A stretch of DNA of 64,000 bases from Pseudomonas sp. Irchel s3b2 (lineage in GTDB: Bacteria; Pseudomonadota; Gammaproteobacteria; Pseudomonadales; Pseudomonadaceae). The notes under the pieces are model-generated. The model saw nothing but the letters and a program-made list of their open reading frames with translations, did no database searches and was not told where the DNA came from. The stretch is from assembly GCF_900187445.1 (NCBI RefSeq), contig NZ_FYEB01000001.1, positions 1,302,001-1,366,000 on the forward strand, given 5' to 3'. Both the position numbers and the translations under genes were made by a program. Below, piece after piece: positions 37,909-46,556 of the stretch (positions within the stretch are counted from its first letter, which is position 1; each line of letters begins with the position of its first letter).

Positions 37909-39120
37909 ATGAGTCAGGATTGGGATGCCGGTCGGCTGGACAGCGACCTCGAAGGCGTAGCGTTCGATACCCTGGCCGTACGCGCCGGTCAGCACCGCAC
38001 GCCGGAAGGCGAACACGGTGATCCGATGTTCTTCACTTCCAGCTACGTATTCCGTACCGCCGCCGACGCGGCTGCGCGCTTTGCTGGCGAAGTGCCGGGC
38101 AACGTTTACTCGCGCTACACCAACCCGACCGTGCGCGCGTTCGAAGAGCGTATTGCCGCGCTGGAAAGCGCCGAACAAGCCGTGGCCACCGCGACCGGCA
38201 TGGCCGCGATCATGGCGGTGGTGATGAGCCTGTGCAGCGCCGGGGACCATGTTCTGGTCTCGCGTAGCGTGTTCGGCTCGACCATCAGCCTGTTCGAAAA
38301 GTACTTCAAGCGCTTCGGCATCGAAGTCGATTACGTGCCCCTGGCGGACTTGTCCGGCTGGGATGCGGCAATCAAGGCCAACACCAAGTTATTGTTCGTC
38401 GAGTCGCCGTCCAACCCGCTGGCCGAACTAGTGGATATCAAGGCGCTGTCAGAAATCGCGCACGCCAAGGGCACGATGCTGGTAGTCGACAACTGCTTCT
38501 GCACCCCTGCGTTGCAGCAACCGCTGAAGCTGGGCGCAGACATCGTTGTGCATTCAGCGACCAAGTTCATCGACGGCCAAGGCCGTTGCATGGGCGGCGT
38601 TGTGGCCGGTCGCAGCGAGCAAATGAAAGAAGTCGTCGGTTTCCTGCGTACCGCCGGGCCGACCCTTAGCCCGTTCAACGCCTGGATCTTCCTCAAGGGG
38701 CTGGAAACACTCAGCCTGCGCATGAAAGCGCATTGCGCCAATGCCCAGCAGCTGGCCGAGTGGCTGGAGCAACAGGACGGCATCGAGAAAGTCCATTACG
38801 CCGGTCTCAAGAGCCATCCACAGCACGAACTGGCCCAACGTCAGCAGAAGGGCTTCGGTGCGGTCGTGAGTTTCGAGGTCAAGGGCGGCAAAGAGGGCGC
38901 CTGGCGCTTTATCGATGCGACGCGCCTGATCTCTATCACGGCCAACCTGGGCGACAGCAAAACCACCATCACGCACCCGAGCACCACCTCTCACGGCCGT
39001 CTGGCGCCGCAAGAGCGTGAAGCGGCGGGCATTCGTGACAGCCTGATCCGCATTGCGGTCGGTCTGGAAGACGTGGCAGACCTGCAGGCCGATCTGACGC
39101 GCGGGTTGGCGGCCTTGTGA
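37909..39120 (+). CDS. metZ: O-succinylhomoserine sulfhydrylase
   Basis: 403 residues of the Cys/Met-metabolism PLP family. It has [30 protein letters not shown], and the Schiff-base Lys in [16 protein letters not shown]. It converts O-succinylhomoserine plus sulfide to homocysteine, the direct-sulfhydrylation route used by pseudomonads; the purF-metZ order supports MetZ over cystathionine gamma-synthase. AAGGAG precedes the ATG. Its TGA overlaps the GTG of the next gene. Confidence 0.93.
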   Translation: MSQDWDAGRLDSDLEGVAFDTLAVRAGQHRTPEGEHGDPMFFTSSYVFRTAADAAARFAGEVPGNVYSRYTNPTVRAFEERIAALESAEQAVATATGMAAIMAVVMSLCSAGDHVLVSRSVFGSTISLFEKYFKRFGIEVDYVPLADLSGWDAAIKANTKLLFVESPSNPLAELVDIKALSEIAHAKGTMLVVDNCFCTPALQQPLKLGADIVVHSATKFIDGQGRCMGGVVAGRSEQMKEVVGFLRTAGPTLSPFNAWIFLKGLETLSLRMKAHCANAQQLAEWLEQQDGIEKVHYAGLKSHPQHELAQRQQKGFGAVVSFEVKGGKEGAWRFIDATRLISITANLGDSKTTITHPSTTSHGRLAPQEREAAGIRDSLIRIAVGLEDVADLQADLTRGLAAL

Positions 39121-39893
39121 TTGAGTTGTCGACGCCGGCCACGGGCGCCCATGGCCGCGTCGCACTGGTCACCGGTGCTGCGCGCGGCATCGGTCTGGGG
39201 ATTGCGGCCTGGCTGATCAGCGAAGGCTGGCAGGTGGTGCTGACCGATCTGGATCGGGAGCGCGGTTCGAAAGTGGCGAAGGTGCTGGGCGACAACGCCT
39301 GGTTTATCGCCATGGACGTCGCGAGTGAAGCGCAAGTGGCACTGGGCGTGGCCGAGGTGCTGGGGCAGTTTGGGCGTCTGGATGCGCTGGTGTGCAATGC
39401 GGCGGTGGCCGATCCGCATAACATCACCCTGGAAAGTCTCGATCTTGCCTACTGGAACCGGGTGCTGGCGGTGAATCTCGGCGGGCCGATGCTGTTGGCC
39501 AAGCACTGTGCGCCGTACTTGCGCGCTCACAACGGCGCCATCGTCAATCTGGCCTCGACCCGTGCCGGGCAGTCGGAACCCGACACCGAGGCGTATGCCG
39601 CGAGCAAGGGCGGTTTGCTGGCCCTGACTCACGCCCTGGCTATCAGCCTTGGCCCGGAGATCCGGGTCAATGCGGTCAGCCCCGGCTGGATCGATGCCCG
39701 CGACCCTTCCGTGCGCCGTGCCGAACCGCTGACCGACGCCGATCATGCCCAGCACCCGGCGGGCAGGGTGGGGACAGTCGAGGACGTGGCGGCGATGGTG
39801 GCGTGGTTGCTGTCGAAGAACGCCGGGTTCGTCACGGGCCAGGAGTTCGTGGTGGACGGTGGCATGACCAAGAAGATGATTTACAGCGAATAA
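39117..39893 (+). CDS. Short-chain dehydrogenase/reductase
   Basis: 258 residues, classical SDR. The cofactor motif is [12 protein letters not shown], the NAG-equivalent is CNAAVAD, and the catalytic set includes Ser in NLASTRAG and Y-A-A-S-K; the C-terminus ends [16 protein letters not shown]. It is cytoplasmic and NAD(P)-dependent; the substrate is unknown. It begins at a GTG overlapping the metZ stop (GTGA), so it is translationally coupled to metZ, which may hint at sulfur-related or general housekeeping use. Confidence 0.88.
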   Translation: MIELSTPATGAHGRVALVTGAARGIGLGIAAWLISEGWQVVLTDLDRERGSKVAKVLGDNAWFIAMDVASEAQVALGVAEVLGQFGRLDALVCNAAVADPHNITLESLDLAYWNRVLAVNLGGPMLLAKHCAPYLRAHNGAIVNLASTRAGQSEPDTEAYAASKGGLLALTHALAISLGPEIRVNAVSPGWIDARDPSVRRAEPLTDADHAQHPAGRVGTVEDVAAMVAWLLSKNAGFVTGQEFVVDGGMTKKMIYSE

Positions 39894-39949
39894 CAGGGCG
39901 GGGCGCCATCTCCAGCATTGATGTTGAATGTGCCGCCGTCTTCGCGAGC

Positions 39950-39972
39950 AGGCTCGCGAAAGCGGTCTGACG
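39950..39972. repeat. Single REP-like hairpin
   Basis: TTCGCGAGCAGGCTCGCGAA forms a short perfect stem typical of a single REP unit, downstream of the SDR gene. Confidence 0.65.
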
Positions 39973-40036
39973 GTTGTCGACCTCGTTCGGAATGACACAA
40001 TTTTTTGTCTTTTTCAGAAAAACTTCAAGCAGGGTA

Positions 40037-40065
40037 TTGACTTAGCTTCGGTACCTGCGTAAATT
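40037..40065 (+). promoter_or_regulatory. Promoter of the Val-Asp-Asp tRNA cluster
   Basis: TTGACT (40037-40042), 17 bases, TAAATT (40060-40065), 22 bases before tRNA-Val. Confidence 0.7.
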
Positions 40066-40087
40066 TCGCGGCCTCGGAGATGCAAAC

Positions 40088-40163
40088 GGGTGATTAGCTC
40101 AGCTGGGAGAGCGTCTGCCTTACAAGCAGAATGTCGGCGGTTCGATCCCGTCATCACCCACCA
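40088..40163 (+). tRNA. tRNA-Val (TAC)
   Basis: A 76-nt cloverleaf. The acceptor is GGGTGAT/ATCACCC, the anticodon loop CTTACAA gives TAC, and CCA is encoded. Confidence 0.96.
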
Positions 40164-40218
40164 CTTCCGAGAGTCTTGCGAAAGCAAGATGGAAGCTTTT
40201 AAAAGCCTCCACCGACGC

Positions 40219-40295
40219 GCAGCGGTAGTTCAGTCGGTTAGAATACCGGCCTGTCACGCCGGGGGTCGCGGGTTCGAGTCCCGTCCGCTGCGCCA
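40219..40295 (+). tRNA. tRNA-Asp (GTC), copy 1
   Basis: A 77-nt cloverleaf beginning GCAGCGGTAGTTCAG. The anticodon loop CTGTCAC gives GTC, and CCA is encoded. Confidence 0.96.
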
Positions 40296-40387
40296 TATTT
40301 TCCGAGTCAGATTTATCTGATTCGAGATTGAAAAGCTTCTGAGTTTTCAATCAGACGAGTTACTTGGGCGAAAGTCCAAAGCGATAC

Positions 40388-40464
40388 GCAGCGGTAGTTC
40401 AGTCGGTTAGAATACCGGCCTGTCACGCCGGGGGTCGCGGGTTCGAGTCCCGTCCGCTGCGCCA
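40388..40464 (+). tRNA. tRNA-Asp (GTC), copy 2
   Basis: Identical in sequence to copy 1, in the same transcription unit. Confidence 0.96.
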
Positions 40465-40549
40465 TATCTGCCTCAAGGCCTACTGAACGCCTTGAAGCTA
40501 CGAAGCAAGCCGCTGGTAACGCCAGTGTCTGTTTCGAGTCGATAGCAAA

Positions 40550-40577
40550 GACCCTGGTCGAAAGACCGGGGTTTTTT
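40550..40577 (+). terminator. Terminator of the Val-Asp-Asp tRNA cluster
   Basis: ACCCTGGTC, GAAA tetraloop, GACCGGGGT (one G-U), then TTTTTT. Confidence 0.88.
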
Positions 40578-40672
40578 GTGTCTGCGATTTGGCTTTTCTT
40601 CCCTCTTGCCCTCCCGATCAGACCTTTCTGTGTGCCAGATGCATAAAGGACTTGGTTCACCGCTCCGACATT

Positions 40673-40691
40673 AATTAGAATCACTCTCATT
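40673..40691 (+). promoter_or_regulatory. Fur box upstream of the fecI-like gene
   Basis: AATTAGAATCACTCTCATT resembles the 19-bp Fur operator (GATAATGATAATCATTATC; GAATnA-type hexamers). It lies about 35 bases before the sigma-factor start codon, implying induction under iron limitation. Confidence 0.7.
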
Positions 40692-40723
40692 TACGATAAC
40701 TCCTTGGCACAGGGCTTCTTGAG

Positions 40724-41233
40724 ATGAGTGATGCAGCGATGCCGAAGGAGCAAACCTTCCACGATTTGTACCGCGATCACCGTGGCTGGCTGGAAGGCTG
40801 GTTGAGAAGACGCATGGGCAATGGCTGTGATGCGGCGGACCTCAGTCAGGATACGTTCCTGCGTTTACTCGCCAGCTCTCAACGAATTGCCGATCTGCAA
40901 GAGCCCCGTGCCTATCTGCTGACCGTGGGCAAACGCCTGCTGAGTAATTTCTATAAGCGTCGAAGCCTCGAGCAGGCTTATCTGACGGCACTGGCGGCGC
41001 TACCGGAAGACTGTGTGCCGTCGCCCGAGCAGCGCTGGTTGTTGCTCGAAACCCTGCAAGCGCTGGATGAACTGCTCGATGGATTACCCGCGGCAGTGCG
41101 CAGGGCGTTTCTCTGGAGTCAGCTGGAAGGCTTGAACTATCAGCAAATCGCCGAGCGCCTGCGAGTATCGGAGCGCACGATCAAACGCTACATGGCGCAA
41201 GCCTATGAGCATTGCCTGTTGGTGGAACTGTGA
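40724..41233 (+). CDS. ECF sigma factor, FecI type
   Basis: 169 residues with sigma region 2 (FHDLYRDHRGWLEGWLRRRM...DLSQDTFLRLL) and region 4 (LPAAVRRAFLWSQLEGLNYQQIAERLRVSERTIKRYMAQA). It belongs to the iron-starvation sigma subgroup that transcribes TonB-dependent receptor genes when the cognate anti-sigma signals ligand uptake. It is preceded by a Fur box and overlaps the fecR-like gene by four bases (GTGA). Confidence 0.93.
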   Translation: MSDAAMPKEQTFHDLYRDHRGWLEGWLRRRMGNGCDAADLSQDTFLRLLASSQRIADLQEPRAYLLTVGKRLLSNFYKRRSLEQAYLTALAALPEDCVPSPEQRWLLLETLQALDELLDGLPAAVRRAFLWSQLEGLNYQQIAERLRVSERTIKRYMAQAYEHCLLVEL

Positions 41234-42174
41234 ACGGTCCAGCGCCTGATGCTCGTCAGGCGGTGCGAACTGCCGCGCAGTGGCTCGCCTTACTGGAATC
41301 TGGAAGTGCCAGTGAGCAGGATTGTGCGAATCTGCAGCGTTGGCGCGACAGTTGCGTCAGTCACGAGCAGGCTTGGCAGAAGGCTCAAGCCTTGCGTCAG
41401 CGGTTTGCCAGTCTGCCTTCAGCGTTGGCGCTCAAAAGCCTGGATCGTCCCGAGCCGGGTCGGCGCGTGGTGCTCAAGCGTGCGTTGGGTGCGGTGGCGT
41501 TGGTGCCGGCGGCATGGCTGATTAGCCGACAATTGCCCTTGGATGTCTGGCGAGCCGATCTGCATACGGCCACCGGGGAGCGCAAACAGGTGCAGCTCGC
41601 TGATGGAAGCTCCTTGCAACTCAACACCGCCAGTGCCGTCGATGTGGATTTGCAGAGCCGGCGCTTGAAGCTGATTGAGGGCGAGCTGTCGCTGAAGGTG
41701 CCGGGCGCGTCGCCGCTGATGATCCAAACGAAGTTTGGACAGATCATCGTCAGCCAAAGCGAAGTCTGTGTTCGTCAGGAGGCGCGCGGTTGCCGCGTGT
41801 CGGTGTACAACGGCACCGTGCAATTGCAGCCCTTGCAGGGACCGGCGTTGGCTTTGCGCAGTGGTCAACAAGTCAGTCTTCAAGCACTTGGTGTCGGGCC
41901 GATCAGCCCATTCGATGTGCTTGCGCCAGGTTGGCGAGAAGGCGTGCTGATGGCGAACAACCAGCCGCTGGGAGATTTCTTGCGCGAACTCGGCACTTAT
42001 CGGCCGGGTGTGCTGCGTTGGGAGCCGGAGCTTGAAGCGTTGCGTGTCACCGGTAGTTTCCGTCTGGACGATACCGATCGCGTCCTCGCGTTGCTTGCGG
42101 CCAGTCTGCCGTTGGAGGTGCATTCGCGTACGCGATATTGGGTTACGTTACTGCCGCGCAAAAATAGTGTGTGA
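41230..42174 (+). CDS. FecR-type anti-sigma/sigma-regulator
   Basis: 314 residues from the GTG at 41230. A cytoplasmic N-terminal sigma-binding part (DARQAVRTAAQWLALLESG...CANLQRWRDSCVSHEQAWQKAQ) leads to one TM segment near 85-100 (ALGAVALVPAAWLISRQL). A periplasmic FecR domain (TATGERKQVQLADGSSLQLNTASAVDVD) follows, then a secretin/STN-like end. It relays receptor occupancy to the sigma factor; in this class the protein is often cleaved in the membrane during signalling. Confidence 0.92.
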   Translation: MNGPAPDARQAVRTAAQWLALLESGSASEQDCANLQRWRDSCVSHEQAWQKAQALRQRFASLPSALALKSLDRPEPGRRVVLKRALGAVALVPAAWLISRQLPLDVWRADLHTATGERKQVQLADGSSLQLNTASAVDVDLQSRRLKLIEGELSLKVPGASPLMIQTKFGQIIVSQSEVCVRQEARGCRVSVYNGTVQLQPLQGPALALRSGQQVSLQALGVGPISPFDVLAPGWREGVLMANNQPLGDFLRELGTYRPGVLRWEPELEALRVTGSFRLDDTDRVLALLAASLPLEVHSRTRYWVTLLPRKNSV

Positions 42175-42241
42175 AGCCTGTCCCCTTTTTTCGACTCGCT
42201 TGTCATTCAAGGCATGTGAACGAATCAAGAGAGCTCTATCA

Positions 42242-44665
42242 ATGCCCGCAGTAATACCTTGCTGTCCGCGCCCGGCTTCTTCCCGCCTGCGTCCGTTGTT
42301 GCACTTGAGCCTGTTGTTGGGCTTGAGTGCCAGTCCATTGTTCATCACTGCCAGTTGGGCCGAAGACAGTGCCCGGCGCAATTATCAGGTGCCTGCCGGC
42401 AGCCTGAGCGATGCGCTGACCCGGTTTGCCGGTCTGTCTGGCGTCAATCTTTCGGTCGACCCGGCACTGGTGGGAGGTCGCACCAGCCCTGGTCTTTCCG
42501 GTGAATACGCGGTCGAGGAGGGCTTTGCCCGGTTGTTGCAGGGTTCCGGTCTGCAACTGCAACCGGTGGGCGAACAGGCCTACATCCTGACCCCGGCGCC
42601 AGAAGGCAGCAGCTTGCAACTGGCCCCTACTTCGATTCTCGGTGCCACGGGCGGAACAGGCGGCGAGGTGTATGCCGGCGGCCAGGTCGCGCGCCGCGGT
42701 TCGCAAGGCTTGCTGGGCTCGCAAGACTTTATGGAGACGCCGTTCAGCATGACCACCTACACCGGCGAGGCAGTCAAAAACCTGCAGGCTCGTACCTTGG
42801 GCGACCTGATCGCCAGTGATCCCTCGGTTCGCGCCACCAACCCGGCGGGTGGGCGCTATGAGCAGTTCACCATTCGCGGGTTCAGCCTGTTCAACAGTGA
42901 TGTCGCCTACAACGGTCTCTACGGCGTCCTGCCGACTTACACGATCGATATGGAGATGGCGGACCGCGTCGATATCATCAAAGGCCCGAGCCAGCTCATC
43001 AACGGCATCTCGCCGCGGGGCAGTGTGGGTGGCGGGATCAACGTGGTGCCCAAGCGCGCGACCGACAAGCCCATCACTTCGTTTACCGGTAGCTACGCTT
43101 CCGACAACCAGGTCGGCGGTGCCGTGGATGTCGGCCGGCGCTTTGGTGAAGACAACAAGTTCGGTATTCGCTTCAACGGCGTGAAGCAATCCGGCGACAC
43201 CGAATGGGATCACCAGAGCGTCGACCGCGAGATGGCCGTGCTGGGCCTGGATTTTCGCGGCGAACGCCTGCGACTCTCGACGGACATCGGGCGCACCGAG
43301 CGTGATACCGATGCCCCGCAGGAGCGCGTGCAGGTCGGCGCCAACGCCAAGGTGCCGAATGCGAACGATGTGCGCGACAACTATGCGCAGCCCTGGAGCA
43401 AGGCGAGTACCAACGACACGTTCGGGATGGTGAACGGCGAATTCGATGTCAGCGATTCGGTCATGCTGTACGGCGGCGTGGGCGCGCGTAAAAGCAATCA
43501 CGACTTCCTCCGGCATGCTGTTGCGGTCACCAACGACGCCGGCGATTTCAGTGTTCAGCCGCGTGACTTCACTCGTGACGAAAATGTCCGGACGGCCACG
43601 GCAGGGGTGCGCAACTGGTTTCATACCGGCCCGGTGAGCCATGAGGTCAACCTGGCCGCCAGCTATTTCTACATGGATTTCGAAAATGGTGGCGCCCGTT
43701 ATGCCGCGGCCCGCAGTAATCTCTATGATCCCGTGGAAACGCCAACACCGGGCAGGCCCACTCGAGTCGATTCGAAGGTCTACACCGAGAACCGCTTCAG
43801 CGGCGTGGCGTTGTCCGACACCTTGGGTTTCTTCGATGACCGACTGCTGTTGACCCTCGGCGCCCGCTGGCAGCGCGTGAAGGTTGACGACTGGACGGAT
43901 GATGTCAAAGGCGCCACGGCTTACGATGAGGAAAAGGTTTCGCCGTCGGGCGGCATCCTGTTCAAGGCAACCGATAAGTTGTCGCTGTATGCCAACTACA
44001 TGGAGGGCCTGAGCCAAGGCAAGATCGCGCCGTCGACCTCTGTGAACGAGGACGAGATATTCCCGCCGTTCATCAGTCGACAGGTCGAGGTCGGTGCCAA
44101 GTATGACGCGGGTGCGTTCGCGGTGACCGCCGCGGTGTTCCGGATCAAGCAGCCGGCCTATGAGACCAACGCCACGACGCGAGTTTTCGGCCCTAACGGC
44201 AAGCGCGAGAATACGGGCGTGGAGCTGAGTGTGTTCGGTGAGCCGCTCAAAGGTTTTCGACTGCTCGGCGGTGTCATGTACATCGACAGCGAGCTGACCG
44301 ACACCACCAATGGCACCTCCGACGGCAACCGGGCGCCTGCCACGCCGAAATACAACGTTAACCTGGGCGCCGAGTGGGATGTGCCGACCGTACAGGGCCT
44401 GACCCTGACCAGCCGCGGCCTCTATTCCAGCTCGCAGTATCTGGATCAGTCCAACAACAAGGAAATCGACTCCTGGGAGCGTTTCGACGTAGGTGCACGC
44501 TACGCGTTCAAGATCGACGAAAAGAACATCACCCTGCGTGCCAATGTCGAGAACGTGGCGGACAAACGCTACTGGAGTTCGGCCGGGGCCTCGGATGACA
44601 GCGAGCCTGGCTTGACGCTCGCGACCCCGCGCACCTACCTCCTTTCGGCGACGGTCGACTTCTGA
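42242..44665 (+). CDS. TonB-dependent siderophore receptor with N-terminal signalling domain
   Basis: 807 residues from the ATG at 42242. The layout is a signal peptide (about 1-41, ending ASWAED), an STN signalling domain (NYQVPAGSLSDALTRFAGLSGVNLSVDPALV), the plug (TTYTGEAVKNLQARTLGDLIASDPSVR, QFTIRGFSL, ADRVDIIKGPSQLINGISPRGSVGGGINVVPKRA), and a beta-barrel ending in the C-terminal Phe of outer-membrane proteins (YLLSATVDF). It imports a ferric siderophore and signals through FecR to the sigma factor. The closest functional class is the hydroxamate-type FhuE/FoxA-like receptors, but the ligand cannot be read from sequence. Confidence 0.94.
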   Translation: MPAVIPCCPRPASSRLRPLLHLSLLLGLSASPLFITASWAEDSARRNYQVPAGSLSDALTRFAGLSGVNLSVDPALVGGRTSPGLSGEYAVEEGFARLLQGSGLQLQPVGEQAYILTPAPEGSSLQLAPTSILGATGGTGGEVYAGGQVARRGSQGLLGSQDFMETPFSMTTYTGEAVKNLQARTLGDLIASDPSVRATNPAGGRYEQFTIRGFSLFNSDVAYNGLYGVLPTYTIDMEMADRVDIIKGPSQLINGISPRGSVGGGINVVPKRATDKPITSFTGSYASDNQVGGAVDVGRRFGEDNKFGIRFNGVKQSGDTEWDHQSVDREMAVLGLDFRGERLRLSTDIGRTERDTDAPQERVQVGANAKVPNANDVRDNYAQPWSKASTNDTFGMVNGEFDVSDSVMLYGGVGARKSNHDFLRHAVAVTNDAGDFSVQPRDFTRDENVRTATAGVRNWFHTGPVSHEVNLAASYFYMDFENGGARYAAARSNLYDPVETPTPGRPTRVDSKVYTENRFSGVALSDTLGFFDDRLLLTLGARWQRVKVDDWTDDVKGATAYDEEKVSPSGGILFKATDKLSLYANYMEGLSQGKIAPSTSVNEDEIFPPFISRQVEVGAKYDAGAFAVTAAVFRIKQPAYETNATTRVFGPNGKRENTGVELSVFGEPLKGFRLLGGVMYIDSELTDTTNGTSDGNRAPATPKYNVNLGAEWDVPTVQGLTLTSRGLYSSSQYLDQSNNKEIDSWERFDVGARYAFKIDEKNITLRANVENVADKRYWSSAGASDDSEPGLTLATPRTYLLSATVDF

Positions 44666-44672
44666 GTCAGCG

Positions 44673-44701
44673 AAGGGGCCGTATTCAGCGGTCCCTTTTT
44701 A
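44673..44701. terminator. Bidirectional terminator after the receptor gene
   Basis: AAGGGGCCG pairs with CGGTCCCTT (one G-U) and a T-run follows, between convergent genes. Confidence 0.8.
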
Positions 44702-44711
44702 TTTCTATCGG

Positions 44712-45995
44712 TCAGTATCCGAGCTTGTCCCGCAATCCGTAATACCAGGCACCCAGCGCCGCGAACGGCGTGCGCAGCAATTGTCCGCCGGGGAACGGGT
44801 AGTGGGGCAGGTCGGCAAAGGCGTCGAAGCGCTCGGCCTGACCGCGCAAGGCTTCGGCCAGCACTTTGCCTGCCAGGTGTGTATACGTCACGCCATGGCC
44901 ACTGCAACCCTGTGAATAATAGATGTTGTCGCCGAGTCGCCCGACCTGGGGAAGTCGCGATAGCGTCAGCAGGAAATTGCCGGTCCAGGCGTAATCGATT
45001 TTCACGTCCTTGAGTTGCGGGAAGGCCTTGAGCATCTTCGGTCGAATGATCGCCTCGATGTTCGCCGGATCCCGCGCGCCATACACTACGCCGCCGCCGA
45101 AAATCAGACGTTTGTCGGCGCTCAGGCGATAGTAGTCGAGCAGGTAGTTACAGTCTTCGACGCAGTAGTCCTGGGGCAGCAGGCGCTTGGCCAATTCATC
45201 GCCCAAGGGTTCGGTGGCGATCACTTGAGTCCCGCAGGGCATCGACTTGGCCGCCAGTTCCGGCACCAGATTACCGATATAAGCGTTGCCGGCGACGATA
45301 ATGAATTTGGCCCTGACCTTGCCCTGAGGCGTATGCACCACCGGATTGGCGCCGCGCTCGATGCGCACCGCTGGCGACTGCTCGTAGATAGTGCCGCCCA
45401 ACGACTCCACGGCGGCTGCCTCGCCCAAGACAAGGTTGAGCGGATGAATATGCCCGCCGCTCATGTCGAGCATACCGCCGATGTATTGATCGCAAGCCAC
45501 CACTTCACGGATGCGTCGCTGATCCAATAGCTCAAGTTGCGTGTGACCGAAACGCTCCCACAGGCGCTTCTGGGATTCCAGATGGCCCATCTGTTTGGTG
45601 GTAATGGCGGCGAACACACCGCCGTCCTTCAGGTCGCACTGGATGTTGTATTTGGCCACCCGCTCCCGAATGATCCGTCCACCCTCGAATGCCATCTGCC
45701 CTAGCAGCTGAGCTTGCTTGGGGCCGACACTGCGCTCGATCACATCGATATCACGGCTGTAGCTGTTAACGATCTGGCCACCGTTGCGCCCCGATGCGCC
45801 AAAACCCACTTTGGCCGCTTCCAGGACCGTTACCCGAAAACCGTTCTCCAACAGAAAGAGGGCAGAGGACAGACCGGTGTAACCGGCGCCGATTACACAG
45901 ACATCAGTCTCTACATCATCCTGTAAGGCCGGGCGCGGAGGCGCCGCATTGGCCGACGCGGCGTAATAGGATTCTGGGTAGGGAGTGTTCGCCAT
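44712..45995 (-). CDS. FAD-dependent oxidoreductase, gamma-glutamylputrescine oxidase-like
   Basis: 427 residues of the DAO/glycine-oxidase fold. A dinucleotide-binding motif (DVCVIGAGYTGLSSALFLLENGFRVTVLE) is followed by the GFGASGRNGGQI signature of the PuuB/PauB group and a C-terminal FAD contact SQGCSGHGVTYTHLAGK. The N-terminal YPESYYAASAN segment is characteristic of this group, which oxidises gamma-glutamylputrescine in polyamine catabolism. No other polyamine genes are adjacent, so the substrate is inferred from family only. Confidence 0.85.
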   Translation of the reverse strand: MANTPYPESYYAASANAAPPRPALQDDVETDVCVIGAGYTGLSSALFLLENGFRVTVLEAAKVGFGASGRNGGQIVNSYSRDIDVIERSVGPKQAQLLGQMAFEGGRIIRERVAKYNIQCDLKDGGVFAAITTKQMGHLESQKRLWERFGHTQLELLDQRRIREVVACDQYIGGMLDMSGGHIHPLNLVLGEAAAVESLGGTIYEQSPAVRIERGANPVVHTPQGKVRAKFIIVAGNAYIGNLVPELAAKSMPCGTQVIATEPLGDELAKRLLPQDYCVEDCNYLLDYYRLSADKRLIFGGGVVYGARDPANIEAIIRPKMLKAFPQLKDVKIDYAWTGNFLLTLSRLPQVGRLGDNIYYSQGCSGHGVTYTHLAGKVLAEALRGQAERFDAFADLPHYPFPGGQLLRTPFAALGAWYYGLRDKLGY

Positions 45996-46137
45996 CCTGC
46001 AGCCTCTGTTTAATATATTTTACGAGTGCATCGATCCTACCCGAGTTAAAAATCGACCGCCAGCCAGCGGAAAATCTTCTTTGCCACAGCAAAATTAAAT
46101 ATTTTGCATATTCATAGGGTTAGGTGAAAAAAAGGTG

Positions 46138-46165
46138 TTGACACCCCTCCGGAATTCCGTAGAAT
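46138..46165 (+). promoter_or_regulatory. Promoter of tRNA-Val(GAC)
   Basis: TTGACA (46138-46143), 16 bases, TAGAAT (46160-46165), 14 bases before the tRNA. Confidence 0.8.
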
Positions 46166-46178
46166 GCCGCCTCACAGC

Positions 46179-46255
46179 AGGCACGTAGCTCAGTTGGTTA
46201 GAGCACCACCTTGACATGGTGGGGGTCGTTGGTTCGAGTCCAATCGCGCCTACCA
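46179..46255 (+). tRNA. tRNA-Val (GAC), island attachment gene
   Basis: A 77-nt cloverleaf. The anticodon stem CCACC/GGTGG with loop TTGACAT gives GAC, and CCA is encoded. The acceptor AGGCACG against CGCGCCT has one mismatch, A5 (46183) opposite C68 (46247). The sequence from the anticodon loop onward is repeated perfectly at 57963-58073, so this gene is the integration target. Confidence 0.93.
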
Positions 46256-46321
46256 AACAAAATCCGCTCTGCTGGGCGGTCTAGAAGGGCTCACCGAAAG
46301 GTGGGCCCTTTTTTGTTGCCT
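46211..46321 (+). repeat. attL: 111-bp direct repeat, left end of the island
   Basis: The repeat starts at TTGACATGG in the anticodon loop, runs through the tRNA 3' half and its terminator, and ends GTTGCCT. It is identical base for base to 57963-58073, which marks the two ends of an integrated element. Confidence 0.93.
46285..46314 (+). terminator. Terminator of tRNA-Val(GAC)
   Basis: AAGGGCTCACC, GAAA, GGTGGGCCCTT, then T-run. It is duplicated with the att repeat at 58037-58066. Confidence 0.88.
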
Positions 46322-46556
46322 TGGATTTCACGCAGAACGTTCACAAAATATCGGGTTCGTTCACACTGGGCAATGTGAACGCCAAAAGTGTTCGTTCAAT
46401 GCTTTGATTTTTCTCTGTGTCTGAGGTGGGTCTGGGTGATCGTCAGCGAAAGAACTTTAGCGGGTCGTGCATGCCTGATCAGGCAATTCCTATTTCAGCA
46501 TTGAGTCGGATGATCAGGCATTGTTGCTCTTGGTATTCAGATTTACTTTATTGCGT
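46322..46556. other. Left arm of the island with GTTCACA repeats
   Basis: There is no gene here. CGTTCACA occurs at about 46338 and 46358, and its inverse TGTGAACG at 46374-46381, followed by a GCCTGATCAGGC palindrome (46473-46484) with a partial repeat near 46510. Such sites next to att cores are where integrase arms or excisionases usually bind. Confidence 0.45.

Noticed and set aside
42239..44017. Minus-strand open frame of 592 codons opposite the TonB receptor
   Set aside because: Antisense shadow of a receptor whose domains are all identifiable on the plus strand.
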